Numbered from the stretch's first letter, positions 16,766-25,342 are shown. The stretch: 64,000 nt of DNA from Candidatus Pelagisphaera phototrophica (GCF_014529625.1 NZ_CP076039.1:2604001-2668000), one strand, 5' to 3'. Numbers and translations: made by a program. The notes: generated by a model not told the origin, from the sequence alone.

Positions 16766-17176
16766 CTACTCACCCATCAGCTTTGGGTTGGCCTCGACCA
16801 TCTCGCGGGCCATTTTCTGTGCTTCGGCGATTTGATCGGAGGTCATTTTTTTGGCCAGCCTATCTCGATAAGTGATGCCAGTTTCATTTCCATTAGCCCC
16901 AGCAAAACTGTACCACACGTGGGGCTTAATTTGGTCCTGTAGAACGCCTACGCCCCTGTCATACATCCGGCCAAGTTTGTACTGAGATTCACTATCGCCT
17001 TGTTCGGCGGCTTTAGTGCACCACGCAAAAGCTTTCTTGTAATCCTGAGGAACGCTGTCGCCGTTGTAGTACATACGGCCAAGTTGTCTTTGTAGCGAAA
17101 TTTTTCCTTGCTCGGCGGCTTTCGTGAACCAATTAACCGCTTGCTTGTAATCTTGAGGAACGCCTTCGCCATTTTA
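16766..17176 (-). pseudogene. Sel1-repeat protein, 5' truncated
   Basis: Sel1 repeats read continuously from a TAA at about 17177 (NGEGVPQDYKQAVNWFTKAAEQG; MYYNGDSVPQDYKKAFAWCTKAAEQG; MYDRGVGVLQDQIKPHVWYS) to the shared tail KKMTSDQIAEAQKMARE at the stop 16766. The first repeat begins in mid-unit directly after the stop, and the only ATG (17074) lies inside repeat two. The signal peptide and first repeats are lost. A shortened product from 17074 (102 residues) is conceivable. Confidence 0.7.
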
Positions 17177-17350
17177 TTGCAAATCTTTTCGAAATTTGCG
17201 GGCACCGGCGAAACTTTACGCTCTCCCGCAGAGATGACTGAGATTGTTCCAGTACCTAAGCGTTTCTAGACAGCTAACTCCTCGTCTTGAGCTCAGGTAT
17301 CCCTCTCTTTCTTGACTACGGTAAAGCTGGAGGGTTTTTTGAGAGCCAAG

Positions 17351-18799
17351 ATGCCTTTTTCTGCTCTCTTGCCATCACTTATTATTGCACTGACGATCGT
17401 TCTTCCACGCTCCTTAGGCCATGATGAGCAGAAAAAGCCTGCCCGTTCTGGAGAAGCTATTTACCAAACGTATTGTGCCACATGCCATGGTTTGAACTTC
17501 GAGGGAGGCAAGGCGCAGTCCCTTATCAAGGAGATCTGGCAATTCGGTAGCCAGCGCTACGCAATGCGCGACCATGTGAATTTTGGAATTCCGACAGTTG
17601 GCATGCCAGCTTTCGGAGCAGCTCTAACCAGCGAGGAGGTAGACAACGTGCTCGACTTCGTGGTTTCGAAGCAGGGGGTTGAGCCTACTGCCAATCCGTC
17701 TGCTCGAAGAGAAGTACCAAAGAAAGTCGAAACCGAGCTCAATACGCTAGAGGTAGAAGTTCTCGTCTCAGAAGGATTAGATATCCCAACGGGTATCGAA
17801 TTCGTAGACGACCGCCGAGCACTCATTACTGAGCGGGCGGGCGGAATGCACTGGCTCATTGATGGCAAGCTGGACCCCAAAGAAATTCAGGGCCTGCCGC
17901 CTACCTGGTATTTTAGGGATGCCGGTATGCTGGATTTAGCTCTGCATCCAGAATACGAGGACGATAATAATGGATGGGTCTACATCGCCAATAGCCACCC
18001 TCTAGGAGATTCCAAGGATCGTAAAGCCCCGGCCATGCTTCAGATTATTCGAGGACGTGTAAACGATTACGATTGGATTGACCATGAGGTTATCTTCTCC
18101 ATTCCCCGGAATGACTACACTGTTTCGAGTATTCATTTCGGAACTCGTATTCTCTTTGACAAAAAGGGGTATTTGTATTTCTCGACTGGGGACAAAGGGG
18201 TACCGGAAAACTCGCAAGACCTTTTTAGTGCCCAAGGCAAGATCCACCGCCTTCACGACGACGGTACCATACCGCAAGATAATCCTTTTTATAATCACCC
18301 CACCGATTACAAGAGCATTTATACGTACGGAAACCGTAACCCACAAGGCATAGACCAGCATCCTGCGACTGGGGAGATCTGGGCTACTGAACACGGACCG
18401 ATGGGAGGCGACGAATTAAATGTCGTTCGTCCTGGTTTAAATCATGGATGGCCAATCACAACCTACGGCAAGAACCATGATGGAACCATAATTTCAGATA
18501 AAACCGAATACCCAGGTGTTACGCCTCCGATTCATTATTGGGTGCCGTCAATAGCTACTTGCCCCATTGCCTTCGTCAGCAGCAAGCTCTTTCCTGAATG
18601 GGAGAATCAGCTATTACTTGGTGCTCTGAAATATCAAGAAATTCGTCGCCTTGTGATCGAGGACGACAAAGTCATTAAAGAGGAAACTCTTTTTCAAGGC
18701 TACGGTCGCGTACGCGAACTAAAGTTTAGTCCCGATGGAGCCCTGTATGCTCTCACTAATAATCCTGATCAGTTGCTCCGCTTTAGTCCGAAAAAGTAG
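17351..18799 (+). CDS. Secreted c-type cytochrome / PQQ-type soluble aldose dehydrogenase fusion
   Basis: About 482 residues from ATG 17351, chosen because GAGAG lies in front and a signal peptide follows (FSALLPSLIIALTIVLPRSLG). A TTG at 17312 would add 13 residues. First a single-haem cytochrome c domain (GEAIYQTYCATCHGLNFEGG, distal Met in VGMPAFG). Then a six-bladed quinoprotein glucose-dehydrogenase-B/YliI-like propeller: IPTGIEFVDDRRALITERAG, YLYFSTGDKG, YTYGNRNPQGIDQHPATGEIWATEHGPMGGDELN and NHGWP. The family oxidises aldoses with PQQ and passes electrons to the haem. The sulfatase gene follows after 53 bp, suggesting co-expression. Confidence 0.88.
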   Translation: MPFSALLPSLIIALTIVLPRSLGHDEQKKPARSGEAIYQTYCATCHGLNFEGGKAQSLIKEIWQFGSQRYAMRDHVNFGIPTVGMPAFGAALTSEEVDNVLDFVVSKQGVEPTANPSARREVPKKVETELNTLEVEVLVSEGLDIPTGIEFVDDRRALITERAGGMHWLIDGKLDPKEIQGLPPTWYFRDAGMLDLALHPEYEDDNNGWVYIANSHPLGDSKDRKAPAMLQIIRGRVNDYDWIDHEVIFSIPRNDYTVSSIHFGTRILFDKKGYLYFSTGDKGVPENSQDLFSAQGKIHRLHDDGTIPQDNPFYNHPTDYKSIYTYGNRNPQGIDQHPATGEIWATEHGPMGGDELNVVRPGLNHGWPITTYGKNHDGTIISDKTEYPGVTPPIHYWVPSIATCPIAFVSSKLFPEWENQLLLGALKYQEIRRLVIEDDKVIKEETLFQGYGRVRELKFSPDGALYALTNNPDQLLRFSPKK

Positions 18800-18852
18800 C
18801 TTATATCCGCTTTGACCAAAAATTAAGCTATGCTCCAATTTATAAATTCATT

Positions 18853-20646
18853 ATGCACGACAATCGTCCCCTTTGCCCTCCAATTTTAGCAGCTTCACTT
18901 GTGTATTTTTGGACAGCGGGCGTTTTGGCACAAGATCATCCTGCTGAGGATAGATTCAAGGGTACGATCGGCCGATTCGCTGAAGTTTCTAATCCAGATA
19001 TGCTGAAAAAGACTCGAGCACCCAAAAATGCTCCGAATGTAATATATATCGTACTGGACGATTGCGGGTTTGCGGATCTGGGTTGCTTCGGATCAACAGT
19101 GTCTACACCCCACATCGACTCCCTTGCAGCGGGGGGTTTGTATTTCAATAATTTCCATTCCAAGTCGGTTTGTTCTCCAACTCGAGCCTCATTACTCACA
19201 GGACGTAATAATCACATCGTCGGTATGAAGGAACTACCGGGAAATGACCAAGGCTATCCGCACACTCGTGGCCAAGTGACGTCTGCGGCTGCAAATATCG
19301 CCCAAATTCTTAGACGAAACGGTTACCTGACGATGCTAGCAGGCAAGTGGCATCTCGTGCCTAAACCGGATATGCACGACGCAGCGGACAGGACGCATTG
19401 GCCTCTGCAGAAAGGTTTCGATCGATTTCATGGATTTCTTTCTGGTTGGACGGACCAATACCGACCGGACCTCGTAATCGACAATAGGAATGTCAAGCCT
19501 CCGGCAGATTTCGACTACCATTTTTCGGAGGATATAGTGGATCAATCGATCGACATGGTAAACTCCAATACAGAATTTCGGCCAGGCTCTCCATTTTTTC
19601 TTTATCTCGCATTCGGGGCAATCCATTCGCCCATCCAAGTTCCAAAGCGTTACATTAACAAATATTTGGGGGCTTTCGATCATGGTTGGGATGTCGAGCG
19701 AGAATTGCGCTTCAAGCGACAACTAGCCAGCGGCCTTATTCCACAAGAATCGAAACTGCCACCAAGGAATCCAGGCGATCCAGCTTGGTCGGATTTGAAC
19801 CAGGTCGAGAAAACAGTATTCGCCCGCTTCATGGAGGCCTACGCGGGATTCCTAGAGCATACGGACGAACAGATCGGTAGACTTGTTGCTCATTTGAAGC
19901 AGCATGCTCTCTTCGACAACACGTTAATCGTTCTCATCTCGGATAATGGCGGAGCTCCAGAGGCCGGCATCGAAGGTAATTTTGAGCATCCTTACAACGG
20001 AAATCTGACTGTAGAGCAAATGTATCAACGTTTGGATGAATTGGGCTCTCCCAGCACGCAGCCTCAATATCAACGTCCCTGGGCCGCGGTGTCTGGGACT
20101 CCATTTCAGTACTACAAGCTCTGGCCATTCAACGGAGGGGTGCGCACGCCGATGGTAGTTTCATGGCCAAAACGAATTAAAAATATAGGGCTTCGTGAGC
20201 AGTTCATTGATGTTATTGATATCACGCCAACCGTTCTAGATTTATTGGGAATTCCCGTACCTGATATTTTCGATGGAGTCGCCCAAATTCCATTACAGGG
20301 AGCTAGTCTTCGAAAAGTATTTGCTCGCCGGGATGCTCCTTCTCCACGCGATACCCAATTCTGGGAACTGTGGGGCGCCCGCTCAATCTACCATAAGGGG
20401 TGGAAGGCTGTTGCTTTTCACAAAAACGGTGCAGCGTTCGAAGATGATCATTGGGAACTATACGACCAGAATTCGGATTTTACAGAGCACTCAAACCTAG
20501 CAGACAAGCATCCCGAAAGGCTTAAAGAACTCCAGGCCCTTTGGTGGAAAGAAGCCGAAAAAAATAACGCATTACCCATGTTAGAAGCCCAACGAAACCG
20601 CATGAAATCCTACGACCAAATTTTAATTAAAAACGGATTGAAGTAA
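18853..20646 (+). CDS. Secreted arylsulfatase (S1_4/AtsA-like)
   Basis: 597 residues with a signal peptide ending near VLAQ (27). Landmarks: NVIYIVLDDCGFADLGCFG (metal Asp69-Asp70), active-site motif SVCSPTRASLLTGR with Cys107 and Arg111, AGKWHLVPK, FLYLAFGAIHSPIQVP, VLISDNGGAPEAG and WELYDQNSDFTEHSNLA. Length and the GKWHLVP/NGG layout match the larger Pseudomonas-type arylsulfatases. The CSPTR sequence is fully canonical, so conversion to formylglycine by the enzyme encoded at 43939 is expected. It follows a sugar dehydrogenase, consistent with a polysaccharide-use island. Confidence 0.9.
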   Translation: MHDNRPLCPPILAASLVYFWTAGVLAQDHPAEDRFKGTIGRFAEVSNPDMLKKTRAPKNAPNVIYIVLDDCGFADLGCFGSTVSTPHIDSLAAGGLYFNNFHSKSVCSPTRASLLTGRNNHIVGMKELPGNDQGYPHTRGQVTSAAANIAQILRRNGYLTMLAGKWHLVPKPDMHDAADRTHWPLQKGFDRFHGFLSGWTDQYRPDLVIDNRNVKPPADFDYHFSEDIVDQSIDMVNSNTEFRPGSPFFLYLAFGAIHSPIQVPKRYINKYLGAFDHGWDVERELRFKRQLASGLIPQESKLPPRNPGDPAWSDLNQVEKTVFARFMEAYAGFLEHTDEQIGRLVAHLKQHALFDNTLIVLISDNGGAPEAGIEGNFEHPYNGNLTVEQMYQRLDELGSPSTQPQYQRPWAAVSGTPFQYYKLWPFNGGVRTPMVVSWPKRIKNIGLREQFIDVIDITPTVLDLLGIPVPDIFDGVAQIPLQGASLRKVFARRDAPSPRDTQFWELWGARSIYHKGWKAVAFHKNGAAFEDDHWELYDQNSDFTEHSNLADKHPERLKELQALWWKEAEKNNALPMLEAQRNRMKSYDQILIKNGLK

Positions 20647-21061
20647 TCGAAAGAAACGAGACCACCGTACGATTTTAAGTTAACGGTTACAAAATCAAAG
20701 GGGTAATTGATACAATAAGTCCAGGCTTGTGGGTATAAGGTATAAATTTGCCAATAACATTAACGTTTGCAAAAATATCCCTGATATCTCATATAATGAT
20801 TACGCATCCTACCTTTTCCCACCCGCGAAACCGTGAGCCGGGGGTGTTGCACCGGAGAGGGGATTCACTACGCTCAGAAAGATAGTAACAGGGCGGTCGT
20901 GAAACATGCTGTAGTACATAAAAGCAAAAAATAGACCTCGACTTTTAGCCGTATGGATTACCTTCAAATATTTTACTACTTACTTCGTTATTTTGATCAG
21001 CCAAACATTTTGGCATGTGAAATGCAGTTAAAACTTATTCGTTTTTGAGCTTTTTTATACT
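20647..21061. other. AT-rich spacer with a GC-rich structured core
   Basis: No gene seen. ACGGTTAC occurs at 20683-20690. Around 20820-20930 a GC-rich stretch (from 'acccgcgaaaccgtgagcc' to 'acagggcggtcgtgaaac') stands out and can fold, for example CCG-GTG-TTG-CAC-CGG. It lies upstream of the PQQ-like gene and could be a leader RNA or a mobile-element scar; I cannot assign it. Confidence 0.35.
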
Positions 21062-22540
21062 ATGACAGAAAGATCCATTTCGAGCGTTGTCCTTTTCGCT
21101 TTAACTGTAATTCCCAATCTCCCATTAGCCGAGGCTTACTGGCCCCAGTTCAGGGGCCCCGAGGGCCGTTCGGTGGCAATTGATCAATCACTGCCAAAAT
21201 CGTTCGGGCCCAAAGAAAACGTTCTTTGGAAGACCGAAATTCCGGAGGGACACTCCTCTCCGGTGATTTGGGGCGACCGCATATTTATAACCGCCTACAA
21301 AGATTTGAAGCTACTCATGATCTGCATCAGAAGATCGGACGGCTCAATCCTCTGGCAAAACGAACGCCCGATCAAAGAATTGCAACGCTACTCCCACAAA
21401 GACAGCTCGGCATCGGCACCCACACCATGCACAGATGGAGAACAGGTCGCTTTCCTGTTCGGCGACTACGGTCTCGTCGTAAGCGACATGGATGGCAATC
21501 TGCTTTGGGACAAAGCCTTCCTGCCCTCTAGTAGCGATTTCGGCTACGGCGCTTCACCTGTTCTCGTCGACGGGAAGCTACTCATCAATTGCGATGGAGG
21601 CCTGCGCCCCGGGCTGCTCTGCTTGGATTTTAAAACCGGCAAAGAACTTTGGCATGCGGAACGCCCCGCAACGATTATCAGCTATTCTACACCTTATGTT
21701 TGGCCCCAAGGAAACCGTATTGAGATCCTTCAATGCGGATCCGGATCCATCGCTTCCTACGATCTATCGAGCGGTGAAGCCATCTGGCACGTAACCGAAC
21801 TCCCGGGCTTTACCTGTCCCTCTCCTGTCGCCAGCGATGACAAAGTCTACTTCGGAGCGTGGACAACCGCCCATGTGACTGGAAGCACGAGAGTCGAATC
21901 ACTCTTTTCCGAAGCAGATCAATTGACTCCAGAACAGCTTGCCAGCTTCCCGGCGTTCATGGACAGATTCGACAAAAATAAAGACGGCAAAATCGCTCCC
22001 ATGGAATTTCCTCCTAGCCGAGCTCAAGATGCTTTCAACTTCAACGATCAAGACCAATCAGGATATTGGGAAAAAAAGGAAATAGCTCCATTGTTTGAAA
22101 ACTCCGCCAGATCCCTCCGAGGTAGAAACATTCTTGTCTCCATATCCGCTGGAGGCAAAGGAGATATTACCGAAACGCACGTAAATTGGGAAAAGAGGAA
22201 AGCACTTCCTTATGTCGCCTCTCCGCTATTGTATCAAGATCGTCTATACTACGTAAAAAAAGGAGGCTACCTCACCGCCATTCATCCGATCTCGGGAGAA
22301 CCGTTCTTCGAATCGAAAAAAATAGGCGTATCGGGAGAATATTACGCGTCACCCATTGGTGTCGACGGCCAGATCTTAGTCGCCTCTAAAGAGGGTATCA
22401 TCACGCTTTTCAAGGCGTCTGACGAATTCGAGATCATCAAGAAAATCGATATGGAGGAATCCATACTGTCTTCACCCGCAATCGTCGACGAAACTCTATA
22501 CCTTAGAACAGGCAGCCACCTTTGGGCATTTAGGGGCTGA
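21062..22540 (+). CDS. Secreted PQQ-like (BamB-type) propeller with inserted EF-hand pair
   Basis: 492 residues with signal peptide (SSVVLFALTVIPNLPLAEA). PQQ-like repeats are visible (SDGSILWQNERP, MDGNLLWDKAFL, KTGKELWHAERP, SSGEAIWHVTELPGF, ISGEPFFESKKIGV, VDETLYLRTGSHLWAF). Between blades, at about residues 300-345, sit two EF-hand-like loops, DKNKDGKIAPMEF and DQDQSGYWEKKEI, which predict calcium binding. There is no dehydrogenase active site, so this is more likely a binding or scaffold propeller than a true quinoprotein. No clear ribosome binding site precedes the ATG. It reads in the same direction as the sulfatase but after a 415-bp gap. Confidence 0.8.
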   Translation: MTERSISSVVLFALTVIPNLPLAEAYWPQFRGPEGRSVAIDQSLPKSFGPKENVLWKTEIPEGHSSPVIWGDRIFITAYKDLKLLMICIRRSDGSILWQNERPIKELQRYSHKDSSASAPTPCTDGEQVAFLFGDYGLVVSDMDGNLLWDKAFLPSSSDFGYGASPVLVDGKLLINCDGGLRPGLLCLDFKTGKELWHAERPATIISYSTPYVWPQGNRIEILQCGSGSIASYDLSSGEAIWHVTELPGFTCPSPVASDDKVYFGAWTTAHVTGSTRVESLFSEADQLTPEQLASFPAFMDRFDKNKDGKIAPMEFPPSRAQDAFNFNDQDQSGYWEKKEIAPLFENSARSLRGRNILVSISAGGKGDITETHVNWEKRKALPYVASPLLYQDRLYYVKKGGYLTAIHPISGEPFFESKKIGVSGEYYASPIGVDGQILVASKEGIITLFKASDEFEIIKKIDMEESILSSPAIVDETLYLRTGSHLWAFRG

Positions 22541-22893
22541 GCCCTATTATCTCAGCGAATTTGGCCCTCGTAAGCCCCAGCGTGTCGCGTAAAAGACGCA
22601 GGCACCTATTTTGGTGTGACATGCCCAGAATTATAAACTAACTCTGGTTCAGGTCAACGTGATGTTTCAGCTTTCTGACGACAGGTCGGACACGTTGAAC
22701 AGGCCCTTCTTCCAATCGTCAAAATCAGACCTTTTTATCCTAATAAGCCCAGACGTTAATACCTGTAATGTAGTTGCCATCATTGATTAAATCTTTGTTG
22801 TACTGGAACCAGATGTCTCGGGCACGAGTCCTTTCAACAGATTCATGGTGAGTGAATGTATTTATTATTCTAATACTCGTAATTTTTTTGATT
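22541..22893. other. Spacer with a short coding-like remnant
   Basis: No intact gene. On the minus strand about 22740-22850 reads ESVERTRARDIWFQYNKDL, then INDGNYITGINVWAY and a TAG, with coding-like codon use but no start. I take it as the tail of a decayed gene of unknown type. Confidence 0.35.
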
Positions 22894-23008
22894 TGCTCTG
22901 CTCCTCATCGTTACAAAAACATAAGGAACGATAAACGAACCGCCAAAAACGTAGATAAACCCTACTTTTTGCCCAATTTTTGAGATGACGGTTACACAGC
23001 ATCCCGCT
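22894..23008. repeat. Sel1-tail module, copy D (spacer, no tRNA remnant)
   Basis: Matches 16646-16765 closely ('gttacaaaaacataaggaac', 'aaaaacgtagataaaccct', 'cccaatttttgagatgac'), but the part that would hold the tRNA-Thr fragment is replaced by other sequence. ACGGTTAC at 22988-22995. Confidence 0.8.
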
Positions 23009-23415
23009 CTAATCACCCATCAGCTTTGGGTTGGCCTCGACCATCTCGCGGGCCATTCTCTGTGCTTCAGCGATTTGATCGGAAGTCATTTTTTTGGCAA
23101 CGGTGTCCCTTTTGCTCGCCCCATCTGACCACCCGTTTGCAGCACGAATGTTGTACCACATATGGGCTTTCACGTAGCTTTGGGGGACTCCTTTGCCTTC
23201 GAGGTAAAAATCACCAATTTTGTCCTGATCCCACTGTTGCTCCGCAGCTTTTGTGTACCACTTAGCCGCTTGTTTGTAGTCCTGAAGGACGCCTTTGCCT
23301 TCCTCGAACATCTGTGCGATACTGGACTGAGAGTAGGGAATACCTTGCTCTGCGGCCATTGTGTACCACTTAGCCGCTTTCTTTTAATCCTGAAGAACAA
23401 GTTTGCCTTATTCTT
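23009..23415 (-). pseudogene. Sel1-repeat protein, 5' broken by in-frame stops
   Basis: The open part (23009-23359) has Sel1 repeats (IAQMFEEGKGVLQDYKQAAKWYTKAAEQ; IGDFYLEGKGVPQSYVKAHMWYNI) and the shared tail KKMTSDQIAEAQRMAREMVE. Upstream in the same frame the repeat pattern continues (GKLVLQD-stop-KKAAKWYTMAAEQG) but carries a TAA where Tyr is expected, and another TAA just before it. It is a truncated, decaying member of the same Sel1 group. Confidence 0.7.
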
Positions 23416-23480
23416 AAAACCCGCCAACGTTATCCCGAGAACAGAACAGAGCAGACACTGCACTTGTTCGCGGTGAGAGA

Positions 23481-23921
23481 TTACTCGATGGGGTAGGCGA
23501 TAAATGACATCGTTCCCTTGACAAGGTCCACCTCGCCCTTGGCATAGATCATGTCACCATTGGAGAACTGGTCTAGGGTGTATATGGTGACTATCTTGCC
23601 GTTGCGTTTCCAAATACCCTGAAGGGTGCCTGCGACCAGGACGCCGTCGTTGTTAATGGTTCGAACATCTCCAGAGAAGTCGCCCTGGTTCTTGTCCGCA
23701 CTGCTGCTGACAAAATCGTAGCTTAAGTAGACCTTGCCGTAACCTTCACCAACCTCGCCCTCAGCCGTCAGGGCGATGCCGTCGACGTTGCTGGTCCAGC
23801 TGGTGATATTAAAGTCCGCATCGAAGGACTCGCCGCTCACCTCAAAGGCATGGAGGGGCGCAGCGAGAACGGTTACCAGCATGGCGAGGATAAGGGCGGT
23901 ATTTTTGAGTATCTTGTTCAT
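23481..23921 (-). CDS. Small secreted beta-rich protein, unknown function
   Basis: 146 residues. A clear signal peptide (ILKNTALILAMLVTVLAAPLHA, residues 4-25) is followed by a beta-rich domain of about 120 residues (FNITSWTSNVDGIALTAEG, GYGKVYLSYDFVSS, GTLQGIWKRNGKIVTIYTLD, MIYAKGEVDLVKGTMSFIAYP). The pattern of short strands around a 'GQ/GTLQG-W' core resembles small lipocalin- or allene-oxide-cyclase-like barrels, and the decayed neighbour at 24029 has a similar look. I do not recognise a named family. Probably periplasmic. Confidence 0.65.
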   Translation of the reverse strand: MNKILKNTALILAMLVTVLAAPLHAFEVSGESFDADFNITSWTSNVDGIALTAEGEVGEGYGKVYLSYDFVSSSADKNQGDFSGDVRTINNDGVLVAGTLQGIWKRNGKIVTIYTLDQFSNGDMIYAKGEVDLVKGTMSFIAYPIE

Positions 23922-24028
23922 AGAAGTTTTCCTTATTATTTTTGATTTACCGATTATGCATCAAGCCCAGTGAAGATGATAGGAGATTCAGCTCTCCCTT
24001 GGACTCATTTTCTTGATTCTGAGATTGA

Positions 24029-24437
24029 TTAAAGAATACTGAATTGTGCGTTCGTTTTCCCTTCCGTAGGGACTTTGTAGGTACCGACACCAGCAACCCC
24101 ATTCAGGTGCTTAAATTTTGCGGAGGCTGTGTGATGATGATTGATAGTTTTGAAGATCACTCCTCCATCAGCTTCCTTACCTTGGGCAGAGCCGCTCCCT
24201 TTGAGATAGATTACCTCTCCACGCTCGGTGCGTTAGAACCTCGTCGCCCTGGCCATAAATGCTGCAATCATTGCGTTGCACTTGGGTGTAGGTCCAGAGA
24301 GAATTGTAGATTGAGCCTTCTAATGTCCCTTTTGTGGAAAGTGACACTTCGTAATGTGCTCCCACAGCAGTAGGGGGCAAAACACGAATCCCTGCTACCT
24401 TACCAGTTTCATCTCTGAATTGTGGATTGTCTGGCAT
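24029..24437 (-). pseudogene. Small beta-barrel-like protein, frameshifted
   Basis: From ATG 24437 the frame reads MPDNPQFRDETGKVAG, then GAHYEVSLSTKGTLEGSIYNS and VQRNDCSIYGQGDEVLT, after which sense moves to another frame near 24235: TERGEVIYLKGSGSAQGKEA, GGVIFKTINHHHTASAKFKH and GVAGVGTYKVPTEG, ending at TAA 24029. Joined, this is a protein of about 136 residues with no signal peptide. The strand pattern suggests the same small-barrel type as the gene at 23481. One frameshift is enough to explain it. Confidence 0.7.
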
Positions 24438-24517
24438 AATTAAATTTCTTTTCTAAAAATTTTGACTGAGAGCTTCATTTCATCTGTTTGAAGGATTTGA
24501 ATAATAGACTTTTACCA

Positions 24518-24919
24518 TCATTGACTTCGGAAGCCTTTTAAAGATCTAAAATGCTGGAAAGGCCCAGTGAAAGCGGGCGGCCAAAACCCATATTGCAACA
24601 TGCGCTCTTTAGTTGCCTGAGGGGGATCGCCCAAAACCGTAATGGATGGGTTTGCTATGCCTGCCATAAACAGCTCAGTTCTAAGGTTCTCAAGATGCAT
24701 TTGCTGTGTCGAATCATCAGGAAAGCATTCTATCAATGTGGCACGCTTCGGACTTGTTATATCATCAACGTAAATTTCATAGCTGCTCATCCCGTTTTCT
24801 TGCTCAATGCCTACCTGCTTGCCGACGTATTCACGAAATTGCGCGGGGTCTGTGACATCGAAGACGACGTAGCAATACCAATGTGAGCCTTCTTCGTTTA
24901 TTTTATTTTTTTCATCCAT
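24518..24919 (-). CDS. Putative dimeric alpha/beta-barrel (ABM-like) protein
   Basis: 133 residues. The pattern HWYCYVVFDVTDPAQFREYVG, SSYEIYVDD, RATLIECFPDD, MHLENLRTELFMAGIANPSI (strand, helix, strand, strand, helix) fits the ferredoxin-like dimeric barrels of antibiotic-biosynthesis-monooxygenase type. No cofactor motif is visible. The C-terminus FQHFRSLKGF is unusual for the fold. It lies directly downstream of the integrase remnant (5 bp), reading in the same direction. Function unknown. Confidence 0.5.
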   Translation of the reverse strand: MDEKNKINEEGSHWYCYVVFDVTDPAQFREYVGKQVGIEQENGMSSYEIYVDDITSPKRATLIECFPDDSTQQMHLENLRTELFMAGIANPSITVLGDPPQATKERMLQYGFWPPAFTGPFQHFRSLKGFRSQ

Positions 24920-24924
24920 GATTG

Positions 24925-25179
24925 CTAGGAATTTTCTTGTGGCGGAAAGGTCTCTAGGCTGACTGACTTTTTTGGAGCCACAGATCGCAGCTTCTCAACC
25001 TCTAACATCTTGGCATTCCTCCGTCTAACGGCGAACTTGTAATCTAAGGTCTTTAAAGACGTTCTGATCTGCTTACCGTTAAGCTTGTAGAGCAGGTAGT
25101 ATTCGCCGTTGTTGAGGTACTTTACTAGGTTTGGGGTCCTAGTTTTGACGAACTTTCTTAGTGTGTGTGTAACCGTCAT
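24925..25179 (-). pseudogene. Tyrosine-recombinase integrase, N-terminal fragment
   Basis: 84 residues. LVKYLNNGEYYLLYKLNGKQ, then IRTSLKTLDYKFAVRRRNAKML, is the N-terminal arm-binding region of Bacteroidota/Verrucomicrobiota phage-type integrases (surface strand, 'GKxIRxSLKTxDxxxAxRR'). The core-binding and catalytic domains (Arg-His-Arg-Tyr, about 280 more residues) are gone and the frame runs out. It starts 88 bp from the 3' end of the intact tRNA-Thr, the standard place for the integrase of an element inserted in that tRNA. The start codon lies inside one arm of an inverted repeat (25166-25210). Confidence 0.75.
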
Positions 25180-25210
25180 TGTCTCTAACGGTTACACAAG
25201 CCGGTTACAC
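25166..25210. repeat. Inverted and direct CGGTTACAC repeats at the element end
   Basis: TGTGTAACCGT (25166-25176) and ACGGTTACACA (25188-25198) are perfect inverted copies; a third partial copy CCGGTTACAC is at 25201-25210. Between integrase and tRNA such repeats usually are integrase arm-type or excisionase sites. That role is inference. Confidence 0.65.
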
Positions 25211-25266
25211 GCGTCAACAGGCTATTTCTTTCGTTTTCATAAACCCCTAATTATTAAAGGTTTAAA

Positions 25267-25342
25267 TGGAGCCGCCCATCGGAATCGAACCGACGACCTA
25301 TTCATTACGAGTGAATTGCTCTACCAACTGAGCTAGGGCGGC
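25267..25342 (-). tRNA. tRNA-Thr (anticodon CGT)
   Basis: Complete cloverleaf on the minus strand: acceptor GCCGCCC/GGGCGGC, D arm AGCTCAGTTGGTAGAGC, anticodon stem ATTCA/TGAAT with loop CTCGTAA (anticodon CGT, codon ACG), T arm with GGTTCGATTCC, encoded CCA. 76 nt. It served as integration site for the elements to its left. Confidence 0.97.

Noticed and set aside
20820-20880. Cobalamin riboswitch on the minus strand ('ggtgcaacacccccgg')
   Set aside because: The B12 box and core spacing are not there, and the gene it would control lies on the other strand.
7851-25342. Segmental duplication, because the three tRNA-Thr copies are spaced about 8.7 kb apart twice
   Set aside because: Gene content of the two intervals is different; the equal spacing looks accidental.
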